A DNA stretch of 64,000 nucleotides. Origin: Coniferiporia sulphurascens. Taxonomy: Eukaryota > Basidiomycota > Agaricomycetes > Hymenochaetales > Hymenochaetaceae. A model generated the notes under the pieces. That model searched no databases. It had not been told where the DNA came from and saw only the letters and a list, made by a program, of their open reading frames with translations. Each line of letters opens with the position of its first letter. Position 1 is the stretch's first letter. The stretch lies in contig NBBA01000022.1 in the NCBI GenBank assembly GCA_002794785.1, forward strand, positions 186,001 through 250,000, given 5' to 3'. The translations under genes and the position numbers were made by a program. Below, piece after piece: positions 56,902 through 64,000 of the stretch.

Positions 56902-58837
56902 ATGATGCTCAAGCTTGCCAGTCTCTCCGTGCTCGCCATACACACCTTGCGAATCCATGCGGTAAACGCCGGACACGAAGCACTTAGGTCGCTGGACAAA
57001 GACGCATCTGTGCTCATCCTTGGTGGGGGCGTAACCGGCGTCATCGCTGCGCGAACTCTGCACGAACGTGGGCACGACAATTTCATTCTTGTCGAAGCGA
57101 GGGACGAGCTCGGCGGACGTATGCAGACGAAGACTCTGGGGAAAGGTAATCATAGCTTCACGGTCGAACAAGGTCCAAACTGGGTGCAGGGAACACAAAC
57201 GGGCGACGGCCCGCAAACCCCATCCTCCTTCTCACTGAGAAGCACAACGTGAAAACGCAGTTCAACGACCTCTTCGGAAGCTTGAGTAAGCAAAATGTTG
57301 TATCACCAGAATGCTTCTGATTTTCTCTGTCTTACGGTAGCTTTCTACGACTTTAATGGGCCCGCCAATTTCTCGGATACATTCAATGACGAAGATGATG
57401 CATTCACCGATTTCACTGTGAAGGCAGGTAATGAAATCTCACGATCTCCAATAACTAGGCTCATGTTTGCTGAACACACTGGATTGTTCTCTAGGTGCGA
57501 GGCTTCACAATGGCCTGTTAGACCTTAGCGCGCGTTCTGGATACTCTCTGGTTGACTCAAAGCCCCTGACGCACACGGCCCAAACCTCCGAATATTACCT
57601 TTTTGATTGGGAATATGCCCAGACTCCTGAAGAATCATCATGGATCGCATCTTCGCTCGTGCGTATGCGCGGCCATTATCAAACTCCGGAGTGATTTATA
57701 AGTCTATTCATTTACAGAACAACAATTTCACATTCGACCCTGACATGGGCGGATTCTCCGAAGACAATCTATTGTGCGTTGATCAACGCGGATTTAAAAC
57801 GATTATACAAGCCGAAGCAGCAGAATTCCTTACTCCGGCACAGCTTATGCTCAATGCAACCGTGAAAGAGATCTCGTACTTCGCCTCAGGCGTGAATGTG
57901 ACCTTGACTAATGGCACGCATCTTAGCGCTGACTACGCGCTGGTGACATTTAGCCTCGGCGTCCTGCAAAATGACGACGTGGTGTTTAAGCCGAAACTTC
58001 CGGACTGGAAGCAAGAGGCCATACAGAGCATCACGATGGTACGCATACTACTCTCTACATTGCTTTCTGTATACAAAGCGAAATCTCACTGAAGTCTGTA
58101 CACTCAAGACAACGTACACGAAGATCTTCCTCCAGTTTCCCGAGAACTTCTGGTTTGATACTGAGGTATGTCATGAGCACACATTCACCCGGAGACTCGT
58201 GTCTGAATGAGCCACAGATGGCCCTATACGCAGACAAAGAACGTGGAAAATATCCGGTTTGGCAAAGCCTCGACCACATAAACTTCCTCCCAGGCTCCGG
58301 CATCGTCTTCGTAACGGTTACTGTACGTCCTTGTAAACTGCTCACCATCATCTGACACCGTCTAAAAACAACGACATTCCGTTTTCAGGGAGATTATTCC
58401 AAGCGGGTCGAGGCGCTCTCCGACGCGCAGGTACAATCTGAAGTGCTCGACATCCTCCAGCTCATGTTCCCGAACACGACCATCCCGACCCCGACGGACT
58501 TCTTCTTTCCGCGCTGGCACAGTAACCCCCTCTTCCGTGGCTCGTACTCGAATGTCCCCGCGGCCTACGTCCCGGCGCATCAGGAGAATCTCCGTGCGAC
58601 TGTAGATGACAGACTCTGGTTCGCCGGAGAGGTCTCGAGCATCAAATATTACGGCACGTCCCTGCTCGCTTCCTAAAACTATACGTTTTTCAAATAAACT
58701 AACATAGGTTTTTCGACTACTTAGGCTTCTTACACGGTGCTTACTTCGAAGGGTTAAACGTTACGAATAAACTGGCAGACTGTATCGAGACCGGGGGCTG
58801 CTCCGGACTACCGCATGTTTCGAGCATAAGACAGTAG
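56902..58837 (+). CDS. Secreted FAD-dependent amine oxidase, copy 1 (1-nt frameshift)
   Basis: Flavin-containing amine (polyamine-type) oxidase. ATG 56902: MMLKLASLSVLAIHTLRIHA is a signal peptide, then ASVLILGGGVTGVIAARTLH (FAD GxGxxG), EARDELGGRM, EQGPNWVQGTQ. Compared with copy 2, one G is missing at about 57208-57211, shifting the frame just after TGDG; without correction the frame ends at 57252. All later exons are intact: FYDFNGPANFSDTF, LLDLSARSGYSLVDSKPL, WEYAQTPEESSWIASSL, GGFSEDNLLCVDQRGFKTII, TLTNGTHLSADYALVTFSLG, VWQSLDHINFLPGS, DRLWFAGEVSSIKYYG, FLHGAYFEGLNVTNKLADCI. Splicing 57184-57242 as an intron would restore the frame at the cost of 20 residues. So it is a young pseudogene, an intronised gene or a sequencing error. 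Confidence 0.8.
58654..58724 (+). other. GC-AG intron, oxidase copy 1
   Basis: 71-nt last intron with donor TACG|GCACGT and acceptor CTTAG. It joins KYYG to FLHGAYFEG in frame; copy 2 has the same junction and donor. Confidence 0.65.
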
Positions 58838-59776
58838 ATTCTCCAACACTCACGTACGGGTTTTCTGGCGGTGATGTTTCTGACTAGACAAGCCTTGTAG
58901 ATATACGCACTCGTCTGAACAATTATCAGGGTATATGCACCTTGCAGCCATTTGCCATCATCTGAATGTGATTCCGAGGACTATAGGCCTTCTATGCGGG
59001 GAGGAGAGAAGTGTCTCTTCGCGTGCTGTGGGCGTCATATGGGTAATTGGGACTGACAAATGCTACTTTGATCTCGCCACGCGGCCGAGATCGACCGAAC
59101 TACTGATTACGTACTGTATTTATTTAAAGACTGCTGAAGATCTCGTCGCAGGCCGATCTAGTAAGAGTTTTTTGTCGTTGCCCGCCAACTGACATTGCCC
59201 TTGTTGTTCGGTCTCAGGCTCTCTCATGTCCTGGTATCGACCAACTCGCCTCATTAGACTCCCAAGGCCCTTTCCAGCCTCTGCTAATGCGCAAACTCCC
59301 TTTTGTGGAGTTTCCAGGCTGACATTAAGTCCACGGGCGCTCTCGCTGGACGACGTGAGATAGGAACGCAAACTTACCCAAGCCAACTTCCATCCCTTGT
59401 GTCCTTGCTCCGGCGAAATGCTCTTCTCGTCTTCCCTACTCCCGGACACGCAGTGTATGCTACGAGATTTAATGGCTTTTTCGCATGGAAACACGGTCCG
59501 GGGGGCCGCGTCAGCCGCAGCGATCTCCTGACGATCAGCATCGACCAGCAAACGATGATCGACCACACGAAAGTCGATATCACGTGTCTTTCCCTGGCGG
59601 GTGGATGTCCAAACTTGCCTTCATCCACTGGAAGCACAGACAACGGGAGACACACTGGATTGTAGTCCATTCGTACGCAGAGCTGCCTAACCTGATACTT
59701 GCCCTGCTCAATCTTTCCCCTGGTCTGCGCGCCATCAATGCATTCTCCTCCACCCTCCTCCAAGTCGAGCTTTAAT
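58838..59776. other. Spacer and promoter of oxidase copy 2
   Basis: No gene seen. From about 59310 onward the sequence parallels the region upstream of copy 1 (CATCCCTTGTG, ATGGCTTTT, ACACGGTCCGGGGG), so the duplication unit includes the promoter. Confidence 0.5.
59491..59504 (+). promoter_or_regulatory. Conserved promoter element, oxidase copy 2
   Basis: Exact copy of the 14-mer at 56654-56667, here 286 nt before the ATG. Flanking sequence is less conserved than the element itself. Confidence 0.4.
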
Positions 59777-61713
59777 ATGATGTTCAAGCTTGCCAGCCTC
59801 TCCGTCCTCGCCTTACACACCCTGGGAGTCCGTACAGCAAACGTCGGATACAAAGCACTAAGTTCTCTCAACAAAGACGCGTCTGTACTCATCCTGGGCG
59901 GGGGCGTAACCGGCGTAATCGCCGCGCGAACTCTGCACGAACGTGGGCACAACAATTTCATTCTCGTCGAAGCGAGGGACGAGCTTGGTGGCCGCATGCA
60001 GACGAAGACTTTAGGCAAAGGTAATCATAGCTTCACGATCGAGCAAGGTCCAAATTGGGTGCAGGGGACACAGACAGGTGACGGGCCCGTAAATCCTATC
60101 CTCCTTCTCGCTGAGAAGCACAACGTAAAAACACAACTCAATGATTTCTACGGAAGTCTGGGTAGGCAATCTTTCTGATGCGTCGCCGGGACGCTTCTGA
60201 CTCTCTACGTCTTATGCTAGCTTTCTATGACTTTGATGGGCCCGCCAATTTCTCGGATACATTCCAAGGCGAATACGACGCATTCACCGATTTTACTGTA
60301 AAAGCAGGTAATATAACCTTGCAATTCTCTAATAAACGGGACATGCTACTCAAACATCGGATTGTTCTTTAGGTGAGAGGCTCAACGAAGGCTTACTAGA
60401 CCTCAGCGCACGTTCCGGGTACTCCCTAGTTCACTCAAAGTCCCTGATGCATACGGCTCAAACTTCCGAATATTACCTCTTTGATTGGGAATACGCTCAG
60501 ACTCCCGAAGAAACATCGTGGATCGCATCTTCACTGGTGACTATACACGGCCACTACTGTAATTATCTGGTCTATAACTGTAATCAAATCACAGATTAAC
60601 AATTACACATTCGACCCCAGCATGGGCGGATTCTCCGAAGACAATCTATTGTGCATTGATCAACGTGGATTTAAAACGATTATACAGGCCGAAGCAGCGG
60701 AATTCCTTACTCCGCCACAGCTCATGCTCAATGCAACCGTGAAAGAGATCTCGTACTCCGCCTCAGGCGTGAATGTGACCTTGACTAATGGCACACACCT
60801 CAGCGTGGACTACGCGCTGGTGACATTTAGCCTCGGCGTCCTGCAAAATGATGACGTGGTGTTTAAGCCGACACTGCCTGACTGGAAGCGGGAGGCCATA
60901 CAGAGCATCACGATGGTACGCATAGCACTCTCCACATTCCTTCTTTTACACGAGGCAGAATCTAACCGAAGTCTATATACTCAAGGCAACGTACACGAAG
61001 ATCTTCCTCCAATTTCCCGAGAACTTCTGGTTTGATACGGAGGTGTGTCCTGAGCATACATTCACCTGGTGACTCATGTCTGAATTAGCCACAGATGGCC
61101 CTATACGCAGACAAAGAACGTGGAAAATATCCGGTTTGGCAAAGCCTCGATCACATAAACTTCCTTCCAGGCTCCGGTATCGTCTTCGTAACAGTCACCG
61201 TAAGTCTTTGCAAAGTGATCGCCGCCGCCTGACACTGTCTTAAAACATCAATATTCTATTTTCAGGGGGATTATTCCAAGCGGGTCGAAGCGCTCTCCGA
61301 TGCGCAGGTACAGTTTGAGGTGCTTGACATCCTCCAGCTCATGTTCCCAAACACGACCATCCCAACACCGACGGACTTCTTCTTCCCGCGCTGGCACAGT
61401 AACCCCCTCTTCCGCGGCTCGTACTCGAACGTCCCTGCAGCCTACGTCCCGGCTCACCAGGAGAATCTCCGTGCGACAGTGGATGACAGACTCTGGTTCG
61501 CTGGAGAGGCTTCGAGCATCAAATATTACGGCACGTTTTTGCCTCCGTTTCAACTCATACGCGCTTCTGGTTAGCTAATACGGGTACTCTTAATACTTAG
61601 GCTATTTACATGGTGCTTACTTCGAAGGCTTAAACGTTACGAATACACTGGCAGATTGTATTGAGGCGGGGGGCTGCTCCGGACTACCGCATATCTCAAG
61701 CATAAGACAGTAG
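59777..61713 (+). CDS. Secreted FAD-dependent amine oxidase, copy 2
   Basis: Intact tandem paralogue of the gene at 56902-58837. ATG 59777: MMFKLASLSVLALHTLGVRT (signal peptide), ASVLILGGGVTGVIAARTLH (FAD-binding), EARDELGGRMQTKTLG, EQGPNWVQGTQTGDGPVNPI, LLLAEKHNVKTQLNDFYGSL. Further exons: FYDFDGPANFSDTF, ERLNEGLLDLSARSGYSLVH, WEYAQTPEETSWIASSL, GGFSEDNLLCIDQRGFKTII, THLSVDYALVTFSLGVLQND, TYTKIFLQFPENFWFDTE, PVWQSLDHINFLPGS, DDRLWFAGEASSIKYYG, YLHGAYFEGLNVTN, ending CSGLPHISSIRQ. Several N-glycosylation sites (NFS, NAT, NGT, NVT) fit secretion. The last intron (61531-61600) has a GC donor. Product would oxidise an amine and release hydrogen peroxide; substrate not evident. Confidence 0.9.
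61531..61600 (+). other. GC-AG intron, oxidase copy 2
   Basis: 70-nt last intron, donor TACG|GCACGT and acceptor CTTAG, joining KYYG to YLHGAYFEG. Same position and donor as in copy 1. Confidence 0.65.
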
Positions 61714-62200
61714 GCTCCCGACATCCATGCCCCGGTCTTCTGGCAGTGATGTTTCTGGTTTGACCAGCCTTGTAGCGTTACATACCCGTCTAAAATGATA
61801 TTAGAGTATATGCAGCTTGTATCTATCTCGCTCGTTTGTACACACAGGAGTTCCACTCGAATGCTATCTCAGTACCTATCATTCTCTTTCTAAGTACACG
61901 CATGCATGTATGCTAGTAATTATGCCAGTTTTTGTCGATCGTTCTGTCCGGTTCATACCATCCAAAATGAGGACGAGATTCCGAACAGAGAAAACCTTAT
62001 AGGATATATACTCGTGTTGCACCAGGCTCCCGAGGGAAAACAACGTCAAGGCGAACTGGCAAAAGACCATACCCCAACCACCTCTGTCCAACCGACACCA
62101 ACCACTCTCGTCATGGGAAAATCCTCCAAAAATTACCCAAGTATGCGTCCACACCAAGACTTATCATAATACTAAATCCTTGCACCAATTTTTTCTAAGG
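61714..62200. other. Convergent spacer, no gene seen
   Basis: Between the 3' ends of oxidase copy 2 (+) and AVL9 (-). No feature recognised. Confidence 0.45.
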
Positions 62201-64000
62201 TCATGAGGCTACCCCGTGTTGTACAATAACACTTCCATTTGAACTGGTTGGAGAACCGAACTCTCCAAGATCCCGAAATTGCAATGTGTCCTCCTCGTGC
62301 ACATGATTCGGCCCTTTGTCGGGCATGGACACGGGAGATGTAGAGGTGGCCTTCCCGAATGACCGAGACGAGAGCAAGCTAGACGCCGGCGTTGCTGCTG
62401 GAATAGTTGCAGCATTGGTAGCGACCCCGTCATGGCTACCTACACCACCCGCTCGTTCCGACGCAGTTTCAATAGGCGGAGATCCAACCGGACCGGAGAC
62501 GGAGCCATCGACACTCTGATCACCAGCGATTATTGTGCTTCCGACACGGGGCACGGAAAGGCGAGCAGTGCGCTGAGAAATGAACGACCCAATGCTTGCC
62601 CCCCACGCGTTGATTGTCGCTTTCGCTTCCACAGCCGTTAATTGTGGTTGCGGAGGTGTTGATAACAGGGGCTTTAAGCCCGTCGGCGAGGAAGAGGAGA
62701 GCGTAGAAAAGCGCGCACTCTTCAGACTACTTGTGTCGCTTGCCTTCGCGAGATCCACCTCAGAGCGGGAAATTTCGACAGGCGTACTAGATGTAGTCGA
62801 AGCCGTCCCCTCGGCAATAGACAATGAGCTTGAGGAGCGTTGAGCCCAGCGGTCGCGTACGCCTTCAACCGCTTTGAAAAAGCTCGTCGAACCGGATGCA
62901 ATTGTGCGAGAGATTGCCTCACGTGTCGGCGCGAGCTGTTCTTGAAGGTGCAGTTCCTGGAGGCCCTCTTGCAAGCGCAACCCGATATCTTCAACAACAT
63001 TGGGCTTTCCAGCGCAAGGATGTCTTTGGATGGACAGTAGTCACGGTTAGGTGCAAATTTGTGACGAAAGTACAAGGGATCTTACCGAGCTTCGACTATG
63101 TCGAACAGCATAGGGTCTGTGATACGCTTCCACACATCGTAGGCATTGGTCCGTTTAAACTCGGCGATCCAGGCGGTATTAAAGTCATGAATAGCATTTA
63201 CGTCACCCCCATCTACACGCTCGATCCAGTCAGCATTCCGGCTTACAAACGGACTGTAGTTGAGACTTGCCTGCACCAGTAATAATTACGTCTGAGCGTC
63301 CGCTTTTAGCCAAGAATTCATCGTGTTTGATAGACGCTAGAGCAGCTGTCACGTATTCCTCAAACTGTACTCTGTTGTTAATATGTGGACGGATGGGATC
63401 GCAATGTAGCAGCCGAAAATACCTTTGTCCGAATATAATCGTCGCTCCCTTTGAATCTAGATTGCGCGTCAGTTACTAATTTATTAGAGCGAAAAAGGAC
63501 ACCTCAGTACGCACTGCAGGTTCGCGGTACGACTTGGATCGGAGTCATCCCAGCTTTCGTTGACGTCCTTCACGATGTCGTCCATCCATTTTCTGTCCGC
63601 GGAAGTTAACGAAACCAATCGCTCCAGTTTCGGATCCCGAAACTCGAACGTATTAGTCTCGATCTATTAGATATCTATTAATTCCGTAGCATATGAACGC
63701 TTGGGTAAGTCTCTTACGTTAACTAGAAGGTCAATGTCTGTTTGTTGGGTAACAATAGAGTTGGTGCAGCCGCAGAGATAGCTTCGTGTCTCTTTGATGA
63801 GATCGACCTGTTGCAGCGGGAGGTATGGTTGGAAGAAAGCGTCCTATGCATGCGGTTAGCACGTTCCAACTCTAACAGTATCGGGAAGGCGAGGCAAACA
63901 ATCTCACTTTTCCAAATATGTCGAGAGGAAGCCCTAAGTAAGCCATAAGACTTCGCCTGTCACTTGTCCGCAGAGAAGTTGCGCGTGCGAGAATTTGTGC
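62201..64000 (-). CDS. AVL9: Late secretory pathway protein AVL9 (C-terminal part, gene runs off the window)
   Basis: DENN-related protein needed for Golgi exit of exocytic vesicles. Only the 3' portion is present; the 5' part lies beyond 64000. Reading in the coding direction: DAFFQPYLPLQQVDLIKETR, SYLCGCTNSIVTQQTDIDLL, then FEFRDPKLERLVSLTSADRK, WMDDIVKDVNESWDDSDPSR, SLNYSPFVSRNADWIERVDG, AIHDFNTAWIAEFKRTNAYD and LRLQEGLQELHLQEQLAPTR. The Avl9 domain (PYLPLQQ, GCTNSI and the paired motifs) is clear. A Ser/Thr/Pro-rich tail follows and ends SVIVQHGVAS at 62201. Introns of about 50-60 nt separate the exons. Confidence 0.88.

Noticed and set aside
1..64000. CRISPR arrays, insertion sequences, bacterial operons, retroelements
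   Set aside because: None of these signatures was seen; gene structure is eukaryotic throughout, and no reverse transcriptase, transposase or long terminal repeat pair was recognised.

Overview
This is a gene-dense window from a filamentous basidiomycete, most likely a wood- or litter-decaying Agaricomycete. The evidence is eukaryotic: nearly every gene is broken by many introns of about 50-60 nt with GT-AG (sometimes GC-AG) ends, promoters carry TATA boxes, and there is a short CaaX-type mating pheromone precursor of basidiomycete style. The gene set includes an AA9 lytic polysaccharide monooxygenase, a GH74 xyloglucanase, a GH15/CBM20 glucoamylase and a double-psi beta-barrel secreted protein, which fits a saprotroph. 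All assignments come from reading conserved motifs in conceptual translations; no database search was possible.

Layout, left to right. (1) 0-11 kb: two paralogous PLP-dependent aromatic amino acid decarboxylases (62-2094 and 9007-11142, both +) flank three unrelated genes: CAF1/POP2 deadenylase (+), a Kre9/Knh1-like Ser/Thr-rich GPI-type cell-surface protein (-) and the F-BAR/C1/SH3 actin regulator BZZ1 (+). (2) 11-16 kb: sparse region with a small secreted RlpA-like/DPBB protein (-) and a possible decayed acetyltransferase. (3) 16-31 kb: Artemis/SNM1-type nuclease (-), class II DAHP synthase (-), AA9 LPMO (-), UBE3C/Hul5-type HECT ubiquitin ligase (+) and GH74 xyloglucanase (-). (4) 31-48 kb: an empty 2.6 kb stretch, then a long SAM-dependent methyltransferase-domain protein (+), an SRF/Mcm1-type MADS-box factor (-), a Red1-like zinc-finger protein (-) divergent from a bHLH factor (+), and a short-chain dehydrogenase (-). 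(5) 48-64 kb: a 39-residue farnesylated-pheromone precursor (+), an arrestin-like protein (-), glucoamylase (-), two tandem secreted flavin amine oxidases (+, the first with a 1-nt frameshift) and the 3' part of AVL9 (-), which runs off the right edge.

How the genes fit together: most are independent housekeeping or regulatory genes (mRNA decay, endocytosis/actin, DNA repair, shikimate pathway, ubiquitin, secretion). The secreted set (AA9, GH74, GH15, DPBB) points to plant polysaccharide breakdown. The most notable unadvertised element is the pheromone precursor at 49850-49969, which is shorter than usual ORF cut-offs; no STE3 receptor is visible in the window. Other points of interest are the split decarboxylase duplication, the tandem oxidases with conserved promoters and a frameshift that a 59-nt intron could bypass, and several GC-AG introns, one just after the HECT active-site cysteine.
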